This document shows, piece after piece, positions 26,319-35,483 of a stretch of DNA of 64,000 bases. The position numbers were made by a program, and so were the translations under genes. Below the pieces are notes generated by a model that was not told the DNA's origin, did not search any database, and saw only the letters and a list, made by a program, of their open reading frames with translations. This DNA is from CAVWCQ01 sp963753545 (GTDB lineage Bacteria; Chloroflexota; Anaerolineae; Aggregatilineales; Aggregatilineaceae), in contig CAVWCQ010000008.1 of assembly GCA_963753545.1 (NCBI GenBank), forward strand, positions 3,596,001 to 3,660,000, read 5' to 3'. The first letter of the stretch is position 1. Each line of letters opens with the position of its first letter.

Positions 26319-26339
26319 AGACTTAAGGACGCGGATCAA

Positions 26340-27197
26340 ATGTCTATTCTTGCAGATAAAAACACGAAACTCCTGGTTCAGGGAATCACCGGGCGCGAGG
26401 GACTCTTTCACACCCAGCAAATGATCGACTATGGGACCGATGTTGTTGCTGGTGTGACCCCCGGTAAGGGCGGCGAATGGGTGCTGGGCAAACCCGTTTT
26501 TGACACGGTCAAAGCGGCGGTAGAATCGACAGGAGCCGATTCGAGCATTATTTACGTCCCGGCGGCCTTTGCGGTCGACGCGATGTATGAAGCCATCGAC
26601 GCAGGAATCAAGCTGATTGTTTGCATCACAGAGCGTATCCCGGTACTGGATATGATGAAAGTACGTGCCCGGCTGGATCAGAGCACCAGCCGCCTGATCG
26701 GACCGAACTGTCCCGGACTGCTTATACCGGAGCAGTGCAAAATAGGCATTATGCCCGGCCATATCGCGATGCCCGGCAATGTCGGCGTTGTGTCACGCAG
26801 CGGCACGCTGACTTATGAAGTGGTTTATGCGCTGACCAACAAAAGCATCGGACAGTCGGCCTGTGTGGGCATTGGCGGCGATCCGGTCAATGGGACAAAC
26901 TTTATCGACGTGCTGGAAATGTTTGAGGACGATCCACAGACGGAAAAAGTCGTGCTGATTGGCGAAATCGGCGGCACGGACGAAGAAAAGGCCGCCAATT
27001 ATATTCGCCACTACATGACCAAGCCAGTCGTCGCCTTCATCGCTGGACAGACGGCTCCTCCTGGCAAACGGATGGGGCACGCGGGCGCGATTGTCGAGGG
27101 AGGAACAGGGTCGGCTGCCGATAAGATCGCCGCGCTGAACCGGGCCGGAGTCAAAGTCGCTGAGCATCCAGAGCAGATCGCTGAACTGCTGAGCTAG
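26340..27197 (+). CDS. sucD: Succinyl-CoA synthetase, alpha subunit
   Basis: A 285-residue CoA-binding subunit. It starts MSILADKNTKLLVQGITGREGLFH, has the GGDPVNGTNFIDVLEMFEDDP segment, and carries the phosphorylated active-site His in RMGHAGAIVEGG (near residue 245). Joined to SucC it makes succinate and ATP/GTP from succinyl-CoA. It lies in the same transcript as sucC, 5 kb from korAB, which could supply succinyl-CoA. A structured region and terminator follow. Confidence 0.97.
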   Translation: MSILADKNTKLLVQGITGREGLFHTQQMIDYGTDVVAGVTPGKGGEWVLGKPVFDTVKAAVESTGADSSIIYVPAAFAVDAMYEAIDAGIKLIVCITERIPVLDMMKVRARLDQSTSRLIGPNCPGLLIPEQCKIGIMPGHIAMPGNVGVVSRSGTLTYEVVYALTNKSIGQSACVGIGGDPVNGTNFIDVLEMFEDDPQTEKVVLIGEIGGTDEEKAANYIRHYMTKPVVAFIAGQTAPPGKRMGHAGAIVEGGTGSAADKIAALNRAGVKVAEHPEQIAELLS

Positions 27198-27221
27198 CGA
27201 CCGTTTGAATTAGGGGAGTGC

Positions 27222-27305
27222 GCCCAAAATTTAACAAGCGGGCAGGTAGCGGGCATTGAAGCCCTTGTCATGTCGATCTTAAGAGCGTTTTGATGAATTT
27301 TGGGC
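27222..27305 (+). other. Long-range inverted repeat overlapping a terminator stem
   Basis: GCCCAAAATT (27222-27231) and AATTTTGGGC (27296-27305) are perfect complements enclosing 64 bases with a further inner stem (GGGCATTGAAGCCC). The last bases of the right arm (27302-27305) are also the first bases of the next terminator stem, so the two hairpins exclude each other, as in an attenuator. Confidence 0.5.
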
Positions 27306-27337
27306 CTACGGAATGACGACCGTAGGCCCTGTTTTTT
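27302..27337 (+). terminator. Intrinsic terminator downstream of sucD
   Basis: GGGCCTACGG and CCGTAGGCCC form a perfect 10-bp stem with an eight-base loop, followed by TG and six T residues. Confidence 0.92.
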
Positions 27338-27480
27338 GAAGAGGATATGACGTACTTATTTATCATAGGATGTCGAACCTGCGAGTAAAATACCCTGGGT
27401 AAAAAAGGCGATTTTGCCCTGTTTTCTGTAAGGAGAGCGCTTAATTTTGGTTAAGGATCGCTCATACTTCGAATTTAGAC

Positions 27481-27720
27481 ACAAACCTTTGGTGAAAATT
27501 AGTTGATCACTTCTACGAGAAGCGACCCCCCTACCCCCCCCATTTTCGGTTTCACGACAAACAGTTTTCTAACTTTTGACCAACCCGTTCGTGCGATTTT
27601 TTTAAGGTTCGGTGTACCGGAAACAGTGAACCGTCTGTCGATGGCACGGACCCGGCCTATCACCAGTGTAGCATACCTACCCCCTGAAAAATACTCCCTT
27701 AAAGTTGAACCTTAAATACG
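27481..27720 (+). repeat. Dispersed intergenic repeat, copy 2
   Basis: It is homologous to 662-893 in the same orientation, with both ends conserved and the centre diverged. In this copy TTTAAGGTTC (27601-27610) and GAACCTTAAA (27707-27716) could pair over about 100 bases. A diverged inverted third copy ends near 62745. There is no reading frame. Confidence 0.75.
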
Positions 27721-27808
27721 AATAACGAAATGAGCGTCTTTTTTATTCAAGGACAGACCAAGCCAGTTCCGAATGCGTGAGTTTATGAGTTTGTCGTAAC
27801 AACCTGTT

Positions 27809-27836
27809 TTGAGTCCAATGCTTTATCATCTAACTT
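27809..27836 (+). promoter_or_regulatory. Candidate promoter of the MFS gene
   Basis: TTGAGT at 27809 and TAACTT at 27831 have a 16-base spacer. A small inverted repeat (CATC, then GATG) spans the -10 region and could be an operator. Confidence 0.45.
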
Positions 27837-27875
27837 TGATGATGTTGTAGCCCGGCAGGGAGCAAGGAATTCATC

Positions 27876-29168
27876 GTGGACTCAAAGCGCGTGATTCAGT
27901 CCTATCTGATCATCACCAGCCTATACACCCTGTCCGCATCGCTGATCTGGGGCGTGAACACGCTGTTTCTACTGGATGCCGGACTGGATATTTTCGATGT
28001 GTTCATCGCGAATTCAGTCTTCACAGGGGCAATGGTCCTTTTTGAAATTCCGACGGGTGTGGTTGCCGATACCAGCGGCAGGCGAACGTCGTTCCTGCTC
28101 AGCACAGCGGTGTTGTGTTTTGGGACACTCGGCTATGTCGCCGTCTCACTGGCAGGCGGCGGCCTGTTCTGGTTTTGCCTCATGTCCGTTGTGCTAGGAC
28201 TGGGATTTGCTTTTTATTCAGGGGCGCTCGAAGCATGGCTGGTCGATGCGCTCAAAGCTATGAATTTTACGGGCGAACTTGAACACGTTTTTGTTCGGGC
28301 GGGAATGGTCAGCAACGCGCTGATGCTGATTGGGACGGTGGGCGGCGGATTGCTGGGTAATGTTCATCTCGCCCTTCCATACATCGGGCGGGCATTTCTG
28401 CTGGCGCTGGTCTGCGGCTGGGCTTATATCCATATGCATGACATCGGGTATATTCCCCGCACACTAAGCATGCGGGCGATCCCCACCGAAATGCGCAAGG
28501 TTGCCCGCGAGAGCATCACCTACGGTTGGCAAAAACAGCCTGTGCGGTTGATCATGATTGTCACCTTCGTGCAAGGGCTTTACCTGATGTGGGGTTTCTA
28601 TGCCTCGCAGCCCTATTTCCTTGATCTGCTCAACAGACCGGACGCAGTCTGGATATCGGGCGTGATCACGGCCCTGGTATCGATCAGCACCATCGCTGGC
28701 AACTGGCTGCTAGGCCACTTCATGAACCGTTTTCGCTTCCGCACGACCATCCTGGTCATCACTGCCGGATTACTCAGCATTTCGATCATAACCGTTGGGC
28801 TGGCTGGATCGTTCTGGGTCGCTGTTCCGCTGTTTCTGCTGGGGATGCTGATCACCGGGATCAGTGCACCTGTCAAACAGAGTTATTTGCACCAGATAAT
28901 CCCATCCGCACAACGAGCGACCGTGATTTCGTTCGTCTCCATGATGGAGAGCGGCGGCGGCGTGGTTGGGCAGACCGGACTCGGTTACCTGTCGCGGCAG
29001 CAGGATATCGCTGCGGGGTATGTCGTGGGCGGCGCCGCGACTTTTCTGGCGCTTCCATTCCTGCTGCTCTTACGCAGACTGGGCGATCCTGCCGATCCCA
29101 TCCCATCCAACCAGGGAGAGCCACAGCCCGCGGTAGGAGGGGTAATCGGGGTTGAAGATGGCAGGTGA
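27876..29168 (+). CDS. Major facilitator superfamily transporter
   Basis: A 430-residue membrane protein with about 12 transmembrane helices in two halves (break near residue 200). The MFS signature loop between helices 2 and 3 is IPTGVVADTSGRRTS. The start is the GTG at 27876, preceded by AGCAAGGAA. It is followed at once by the promoter of the T-box operon, so it is probably a single gene. It most resembles multidrug or unknown-substrate exporters; I cannot name a substrate. Confidence 0.88.
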   Translation: MDSKRVIQSYLIITSLYTLSASLIWGVNTLFLLDAGLDIFDVFIANSVFTGAMVLFEIPTGVVADTSGRRTSFLLSTAVLCFGTLGYVAVSLAGGGLFWFCLMSVVLGLGFAFYSGALEAWLVDALKAMNFTGELEHVFVRAGMVSNALMLIGTVGGGLLGNVHLALPYIGRAFLLALVCGWAYIHMHDIGYIPRTLSMRAIPTEMRKVARESITYGWQKQPVRLIMIVTFVQGLYLMWGFYASQPYFLDLLNRPDAVWISGVITALVSISTIAGNWLLGHFMNRFRFRTTILVITAGLLSISIITVGLAGSFWVAVPLFLLGMLITGISAPVKQSYLHQIIPSAQRATVISFVSMMESGGGVVGQTGLGYLSRQQDIAAGYVVGGAATFLALPFLLLLRRLGDPADPIPSNQGEPQPAVGGVIGVEDGR

Positions 29169-29175
29169 ACCACTC

Positions 29176-29204
29176 TTGACCGTCTACACGCCGTATGGTA
29201 TCCT
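29176..29204 (+). promoter_or_regulatory. Promoter of the T-box operon
   Basis: TTGACC at 29176 and TATCCT at 29199 have a 17-base spacer. The predicted start near 29211 opens the T-box leader exactly. The -35 begins eight bases after the MFS stop. Confidence 0.85.
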
Positions 29205-29210
29205 GACAGC

Positions 29211-29503
29211 ACCAAAAGCGTTGACGGAAACGAGTACGCGGCGGCGAACCGATCAGCGAACCTGGAAACGGTGCAAGCCAGGTGCGGAGCCGAAGCGGAA
29301 AATCATTCCTGAGCTGCAAGCTGAACGCGGTTTATCCAACCGCCAGTAAGCCGAGCCGGACCGGTCCCCGTTATCATGACCTTGCCATAAGCAGTTGTGG
29401 CAGCCGAGCGCTCTAGCTGCCTGCGGCAGGTAGAGAATAAGGGTGGTACCGCGTGAGTTTACACTCCCGTCCCTTTGCAGTTGGGATGGGAGTTTTTGTT
29501 TTT
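29211..29503 (+). promoter_or_regulatory. T-box riboswitch leader, probable isoleucine specifier
   Basis: The leader of about 290 bases carries the T-box landmarks in order. ACGAGTA with the AGTA loop-E motif is at 29230-29236; a distal loop with CAGCGAA, GGTGCAAG and CCAGG is at 29254-29281. The specifier region AAAATCATTCCTGAG is near 29300, and the T-box AAGGGTGGTACCGCG at 29439-29453. A terminator follows (29463-29503) with an 11-bp stem of ACTCCCGTCCC and GGGATGGGAGT, then a T-run. The likely specifier codon is ATC (29302-29304), for tRNA-Ile. Uncharged tRNA-Ile would stabilise the antiterminator and switch the genes on. The T-box is firm; the codon assignment is inferred from position and from the ileS gene at the end of the operon. 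Confidence 0.92.
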
Positions 29504-29519
29504 GCAGCCGGAGGGTTCT

Positions 29520-30233
29520 ATGAACAGCCTTCTTTCAATTGCTAAGATGATCGATCACTCACTGCTCAACCCGACCATGACTGATCATGATCTGGTCGAA
29601 GGATGCAAGCTGGCGGTGCGGCACAACGTCGCTTCGGTCTGCATCAAGCCCTATGCGGTCACACTGGCCCGCGATCTGCTGGCGGGGTCCGACGTGAAGG
29701 TCTGCACGGTGATCGGCTTCCCACATGGCAGCAGCCGCGTGATGGTGAAGCTCACCGAAACAGAATGCGCTCTGGCGGATGGAGCAACGGAGATCGATGC
29801 TGTTGTTAACACGGGCAAGGTCTTGAGCCAGGATTGGGACTATGTTTCGGAAGAAATCCGCCTGTTGAACGAATGTGTTATGCAGCAGGGCGCGCTGCTC
29901 AAGCTGATCTTTGAGAATGATTTCTTGCCCGATGATAGTCTGAAGGTCAGGCTCTGCCACCTGTGCAGCGAACACGGCGTCGCCTTCGCTAAAACATCGA
30001 CAGGCTACGGCTTCGTCAAGCGTGAAAACGGTCTGTACAGCTACGCAGGAGCCACCGACCACGACCTCGCCTTGATGCGGCGGGAATGCAGCCCGGCGGT
30101 GCAGATCAAAGCGGCGGGCGGCGTGCGCACCCTGGACGACCTGCTGCGTGTGGAGGCGCTCGGCGTGACTCGCGTCGGGGCAACGGCTACCGAGGCGATT
30201 TTGTCCGAAGCGCAAAAGCGAGGATACGCCTAA
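29520..30233 (+). CDS. deoC: Deoxyribose-phosphate aldolase, first gene after the T-box
   Basis: A 237-residue class I aldolase (TIM barrel) that cleaves 2-deoxyribose-5-phosphate to acetaldehyde and glyceraldehyde-3-phosphate through a Schiff-base lysine. The catalytic Lys is in AFAKTSTGYG (near residue 158), the second conserved Lys and phosphate loop in QIKAAGGVRT (near 194), and DAVVNTG lies near 98. The start is the ATG at 29520 after GGAGGG. It is three bases from the next gene. A second deoC begins beyond the window end at 63721-64000, so the cell has two. Confidence 0.93.
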   Translation: MNSLLSIAKMIDHSLLNPTMTDHDLVEGCKLAVRHNVASVCIKPYAVTLARDLLAGSDVKVCTVIGFPHGSSRVMVKLTETECALADGATEIDAVVNTGKVLSQDWDYVSEEIRLLNECVMQQGALLKLIFENDFLPDDSLKVRLCHLCSEHGVAFAKTSTGYGFVKRENGLYSYAGATDHDLALMRRECSPAVQIKAAGGVRTLDDLLRVEALGVTRVGATATEAILSEAQKRGYA

Positions 30234-30236
30234 AGT

Positions 30237-30731
30237 ATGGATGCGGTGATCCGGCTGGTTAAGCCTAAAGACAGGGCAGCTATTGCCCGCCTGTGGCAGG
30301 CATTGACTGATTATCACGTCGGTTTCGACCCGCGCATGCCCGCCTCGACACCTGGGGCTGCGGATCGCTACGCCTCAAGGCTGCTCGAACGGCGCGACGA
30401 TCCCTACACGCGCGCATTCGTAGCCGAAGTCGATGGGCAGGTTGTGGGTTACATTCTCGGCGCGGTACTCGATCTGCATCCCGACCTGTTCCAGCATGCC
30501 GACGCCGGGTTTATCGCGGATATTTTTGTGGATGCGGCCCATCGCCAGCAGGGATTGGCGCGGAGGCTGGTCGAAACGATGAATCAGTGGTTTGCCGAGC
30601 AGGGCGTCCATTATTCAGAACTTCAGGTCGCCGCAGCCAACGAGAGCGGCACGCACTTCTGGGAATCGATGGGCGGCAAACCGATGACGATTCGGATGCG
30701 GATCGAGTTTGATCCCGCCGAAAGCGAGTAA
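30237..30731 (+). CDS. GNAT-family N-acetyltransferase
   Basis: A 164-residue acetyltransferase. The acetyl-CoA-binding motif A is the R/Q-x-x-G-x-A pattern in DAAHRQQGLARRLVETM (near residue 100), after the beta-4 strand FIADIFVD. The C-terminal motif FWESMGGKP is also GNAT-like. The substrate is unknown; small metabolites, proteins and antibiotics are all possible. It starts three bases after deoC and the next gene begins five bases after it, so it is inside the T-box operon. Confidence 0.88.
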   Translation: MDAVIRLVKPKDRAAIARLWQALTDYHVGFDPRMPASTPGAADRYASRLLERRDDPYTRAFVAEVDGQVVGYILGAVLDLHPDLFQHADAGFIADIFVDAAHRQQGLARRLVETMNQWFAEQGVHYSELQVAAANESGTHFWESMGGKPMTIRMRIEFDPAESE

Positions 30732-30736
30732 AAAAC

Positions 30737-31734
30737 ATGTCATTTCTCAAGGAAATAACCCGCTGGTTAGGCCCTACTCGCACACGCATGCTCACCGCGT
30801 TGGTGGTTGGGGTGGTTTTCAGCAGCGTGTTCCTGTGGACCTCGTTTTCTGGCGAGAGTTGGGCCTTTGCCGGGCAAATGGGCCTGCTCTGGCTGCTGCT
30901 GGTCGGCGCGCGGTAGCGGCGGGAACTCGCTTCAGCGGAACCAGTCAGCAGCGCTTCTGGTCGGTTGTCGGGCCGAGTCTGGTCCTGATCGGCCTGGGTG
31001 TGCTGATCCCACGCTGGACATTGTTCTTCGGCGGGGCGGGGATCGGCTGGCTGATCGTGTCGCAGTTTGTGCTGCGAGGCCGCGTGCGCATGGAATACCA
31101 GTCCGCCATCAAAGCGCTGCGGCGGGGTGATTATGCCGAAGCGATAAGCTTTATGGATCATCTCATCGCCGCTGAACCGGACGATCTGGAACACTGGCGC
31201 TTCCGGGCGGAACTGTACCGCCTGGCAGGCGACCTGCCCAAGGCCCAGGCCGACTATGAGCAGATGAAGCAGATCGATCCAAACAACGCCGATGCCTATA
31301 TGGGGCTGGCAGAAGTATTCGCCCAGCAGGGACAGTATGACGAGGCACGGCGCTATGCTGAGGACGCTTACCAGCGCCAGCCGCAAAACTGGATGACCTC
31401 GTACAACCTCGGCATGATCGAGGATCGGCTGGGCAACGCGGAAGCCGCGCTGCACTGTCTGGACGAGACGATTTCGCTGGGTGTGCCGTCGAGCCGCTAC
31501 TGGCTTTTGATCCGGCTGTGGCGGGCGCGGAGCTTCTACAGGCTGGGGAAACTGGACGAGGCGCGTGGCGAACTGGATCGGATGCGCAAACAAACCGCCG
31601 GACTGCGCGAGTGGCAGTTGGTTTTTGAGAGCGAACATGCGGCGGCGCTACGGGGTATGCTGGAGGGTGATGTCAAACTGGCGGAAGAACTGCTCAATCC
31701 GCAGGCTGTACTGGAGCGGTTGAGCACACCATAA
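30737..31734 (+). CDS. Membrane-anchored TPR protein (one-base frameshift at 30914)
   Basis: From the ATG at 30737 the frame reads MSFLKEITRWLGPTRTRMLT and two hydrophobic segments, then hits a TAG at 30914. The continuation (VAAGTRFSGTSQQRFW and on) is one base out; adding a G to the GCGCGG run at about 30912 joins them into about 332 residues. N-terminal hydrophobic helices (residues about 18-35, 46-60 and 79-112) are followed by tetratricopeptide repeats (about 120-290), such as AEAISFMDHLIAAEPDDLEHWRF and ADAYMGLAEVFAQQGQYDEA. TPRs mediate protein contacts. Its role is unknown. It is the third gene after the T-box. Confidence 0.78.
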
Positions 31735-31785
31735 CCGGGTTTTATAAGAGAAATCTCTCTGACGGTTCGCTATTCAGGAGGAAGT

Positions 31786-34700
31786 ATGTTTAAGCCGGTA
31801 ACACCGAAGGTCAACATCGAGGCATTGGAAAGCGATCAGCTTGCCTTCTGGCAGCAGAAAAACGTCTTCCAGCGCACGATGGACGAACGAAAGGGCGGGC
31901 GGCGCTATGTCTTTTATGAAGGCCCGCCGACTGCCAATGGGCGGCCCGGAACGCATCATGTGCTGGCACGCGCCTTCAAGGATATGTTCCCGCGCTATCA
32001 CACGATGCAGGGCGCGTATGTGCTGCGTAAAGGCGGCTGGGATACGCATGGCCTGCCCGTCGAAATCGAGGTTGAAAAAGAACTCGGTTTCAAGCACAAG
32101 CACGAGATCGAAGAATACGGCATCGCGGCCTATAACAAAAAGTGCCGCGAGAGTGTCTTCCGCTATATCCAGGAATGGGAGCGGCTCACGGAGCGCATCG
32201 GCTATTGGGTGAGCCTGGAAGACGCCTACATCACCTATAAAAACGAGTATATCCAGAGCGTCTGGTGGATTCTGCGCCAGTTGTGGGATAAGGGCCTGCT
32301 CTACCAGGGCTATAAGGTTGTCCCGTACTGCGCGCGCTGCGGCACGCCATTGAGCAGCCACGAAGTCGCGCAGGGCTACGAAGAAGTCGCGGATCCCAGC
32401 ATCTTTGTGCGCTTCCAGGTCAAAAATCAGCCCGGCCTCTATTTCCTGGTCTGGACGACTACCCCCTGGACGCTGCCCGGCAATGTTGCCTTAGCCGTGA
32501 ATCGCGGTTCGAACTACGTGGAACTCGAAGGCCCCAGCGAAGATGGCCAGGGCACAGAACGGCTGATCCTGGCGCAGGCGTTGATGGGCAAGGCGCTCAA
32601 GCACCCGGAGAATTACACCGTCGTGCGCGAAATGAAGGGGGCGGAACTGCTCGGCATGCATTATGAGCCGCTGTACCGCTTCCTGCCTGTTGAGCAGGAC
32701 TACGCCTACGTGATTTACGGCGATTTTGTCAGCATGGAAGACGGTTCCGGCATCGTCCATATCGCGCCCGCTTTCGGTGCGGACGACATGGACGTAGGCC
32801 GCGCCAACAATCTGCCCGTGCTGCAAACCGTCAAGCCGAACGGCGGCTTTGTGGACGAGGTGACACCCTGGGCAGATGTGTGGGTCAAGGATGCCGATCC
32901 GCAGATCAGCAAAGAACTGAAATCACGCGGACTGCTCTATAAGGTTGAGCGCTACGTCCACAATTATCCGTTCTGCTGGCGCTGCAAGACACCCTTGCTC
33001 TACTACGCCCGCACAACGTGGTATATCGAGACGACACGCTACCGCGACAAGATGATCGAGTTGAACAACACGATCAACTGGGTTCCGTCTCACATCAAGG
33101 ATGGGCGCTTCGGCAACTGGCTGGAAGAACTGCGCGACTGGGCGCTGGGCCGCGAACGCTACTGGGGGACGCCGCTGCCCGTCTGGCGCTGCGATAACCC
33201 CGACTGCGATCACAAGCACTGCATCGGCAGCGTCGATGAACTGTCGGAGCTAACCGGAAAGGATCAGAGCGATCTGGACCTGCACCGCCCCTATGTGGAC
33301 GACGTGACGTTCCCCTGCACGGAATGCGGCGGCACGATGAAGCGCGTCCCGGAACTGATCGACGTCTGGTTTGACAGCGGATCGATGCCCGTCGCCCAGT
33401 GGGGCTATCCGTTCAAGAACCGTGAAATGTTCGAGGAGCAGTTCCCGGCGGATTACATCTGCGAAGCGGTGGATCAGACACGCGGCTGGTTTTACAGCCT
33501 GCACGCTATCGCCTCGATGGTGTTCGAGAGCGTCAGCTATAAAAACGTGATCTGCCTGGGCCATATCCTGGACGAAAACGCCAAGAAGATGTCCAAGAGT
33601 CTGGGTAACATCGTGGAACCGTGGAGCGTGCTCGATAAATACGGGGCCGACGCCTTCCGCTGGTATATGTACACCGCCAGCCCGCCCGGTGATCCGCGCC
33701 GCTTCTCGGTTGAACTGGTGGGCGATGTGGTGCGCAGTTTCTATCTGACGCTGTGGAACGTCTACAGCTTCTTCGTGACCTATGCCAACCTGGACAACTT
33801 CGATCCCAACCAGAAGCCGGTCCCGTTGGGCAAACGCGATGCACTGGATCGCTGGATTCTCAGCGAATTGAACACGCTGGTCCAGGAGATCACGAAGGCC
33901 TATGAGGAGTATGATGTCCGGGCGCAACGCGGCCTATCGAGGTGTTTATCGACAGCCTGAGCAACTGGTATCTGCGCCGTTCGCGCCGCCGCTTCTGGAA
34001 GTCGGAAAGCGACAGCGACAAGCTCGCCGCTTACCAGACGCTGTACGAATGTCTGGTGGTGATCGCCAAGCTGCTCGCGCCGTCGATGCCGTTCCTGGCG
34101 GAAGCACTGTATCGCAACCTGGTTGCCGATGTGAAATCCGGCGAAGCGGAAAGCGTTCATCTCGCCCAGTGGCCTACCGTCGATCCGGCTGTCATCGACC
34201 AGCAGTTGATGGAGAATATGCGCCTTGCCCAGCGGCTTGTCAGCCTGGGACATTCGGCACGCAACACCGCGAATCTGAAGGTGCGCCAACCACTTGCCGA
34301 GGCGATCTTCGTCGTGCGGTCCACCGCCGAGGCGGATGTCGTTCGACGTCTGGCAGGGACCATCATGGAAGAACTGAACGTCAAGGCTGTCAATCTTGCC
34401 GATGCAGCCTCGGACATGGTGACGTACCATCTTAACCCACAGCCGAAGGTGCTCGCCCCGCCCTGAAAGGTGACTACCCGAAGGTGCAGAAAGCCCTGCG
34501 CGAAGGCGATCCGGAGCAGGTGGCACAGTGGGCAAAAGCCCTGCTAAAGGGCGAAAATATCACCGTTAGCGTGGATAGCAAGACATACGAGATCACGCCG
34601 GAAGGGTGCGAAGTCCAGCAGTCAGCAGCAGAGGGTTATGCGGTAGCCGAAGAGTATGGCTATCTCGCGGCGCTGTCTACCCGGCTGACGGACGATCTGG

Positions 34701-34963
34701 TACGCGAAGGACTGGCGCGTGAATTTGTCCGCCGGATCCAGACTTTGCGTAAGGATGCCGATTTCGACATCAGCGATCATATTGCTGTGACTTACCGGGC
34801 GGGCGGCAAGATAACTGAAGCGATCCGGGCGTTTGCGGATTACATCCAGCGCGAAACACTGGCTGACGAACTGGTCGAAGGGGAAGCGGCGAATGGAGCC
34901 GAGTTCAACTTCGACGGCGAAACGGTTACTGTGTCTGTTCGCCAGATTGAGCGCACAGTATAA
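31786..34963 (+). CDS. ileS: Isoleucyl-tRNA synthetase, type 2 (two one-base frameshifts)
   Basis: This class I synthetase charges tRNA-Ile. The HIGH site is altered to GTHH at residues 55-58 (GPPTANGRPGTHHVLARAFK), the swapped GxHH form known in some IleRS2 enzymes; KMSKS is intact (KKMSKSLGN near residue 604). Editing-domain segments such as FLVWTTTPWTLPGN are present. Frame breaks lie near 33915 (true VRAATRPIEVF) and near 34455 (true KVLGPRLKGDYPKV); each needs one base added, giving about 1059 residues, normal for IleRS2. AGGAGG precedes the ATG. It is the fourth gene after the T-box with an isoleucine specifier, which fits. Regulation by that leader is inferred from gene spacing. Confidence 0.95.
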
Positions 34964-35068
34964 TAACTCCAGGTTTGGGCGTTCCTGTCAAAAACGCCCG
35001 CTAACCCCCGCACTGCATAGCGTTTTGTGAACTATGAAGTCTGCCGGGAAATTAACGGAGGTTTTATC

Positions 35069-35425
35069 ATGACTACCACCAAAACCGAACTGCACGTTGT
35101 TTTGTTAGAACTACGTGAAACGTTTCAGAAAAAAGTGGAGATGCTCGATAGCGCACGCGTGATCGAAGGCGGGACTGGTTATACCAACCATCAGGCAGAC
35201 GACGCGACCATGGTTTACGACCAGACCGTTGACGACTCCACCTTTAAGGCTGCCAAAGATCGTCTGTGGCAGATCGAAGAAGCCCTTGCCAAGTATGAGA
35301 GCGGCACGTATGGGGTTTGCGAAAACTGTGGACGCGAGATTGAGATCGCGCGGCTGGAAGCGATTCCTTATACCCCACTCTGTTTGGATTGCGCTGAAGC
35401 GCGTGATTATCGGGCCGGGATGTAA
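35069..35425 (+). CDS. DksA/TraR-family zinc-finger protein
   Basis: A 118-residue protein of the DksA/TraR superfamily. A helical coiled-coil part (residues 1-75, LELRETFQKKVEMLDSARV) leads to a four-cysteine zinc finger (CENC at about 87 and CLDC at about 108). Members bind the RNA polymerase secondary channel and modulate ppGpp responses or transcription of growth genes. It has an ACGGAGG site before the ATG. It precedes lspA, as in several bacteria. Whether it acts like DksA is unknown. Confidence 0.9.
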   Translation: MTTTKTELHVVLLELRETFQKKVEMLDSARVIEGGTGYTNHQADDATMVYDQTVDDSTFKAAKDRLWQIEEALAKYESGTYGVCENCGREIEIARLEAIPYTPLCLDCAEARDYRAGM

Positions 35426-35483
35426 CCGTGACTGACGGACTGCAAACTGAACAGACTGGTGAAAACGTAAGCAGGCATCAGGT

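Larger units (their letters stand above)
27198..27875 (+). other. Long intergenic region between sucD and the MFS gene
   Basis: This 678-base gap has no convincing reading frame. From 5' to 3' it holds a pair of alternative RNA stems with a terminator (27222-27337), about 140 bases of AT-richer sequence with no signal I can name, repeat copy 2 (27481-27720) and a candidate promoter for the MFS gene (27809-27836). Confidence 0.7.

Noticed and set aside
27338..27480. Possible small RNA or gene between the sucD terminator and repeat copy 2
   Set aside because: No promoter, terminator pair or reading frame is clear there.
30709..30737. Start of the TPR gene at a codon inside the GNAT gene
   Set aside because: The frame from 30737 encodes hydrophobic helices that continue into the TPR region after one base is added; the earlier start only extends the shifted frame backwards.
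34970..35003. Terminator after ileS from GGGCGTT and AACGCCC
   Set aside because: The 7-bp stem lacks a T-run; it may be incidental.
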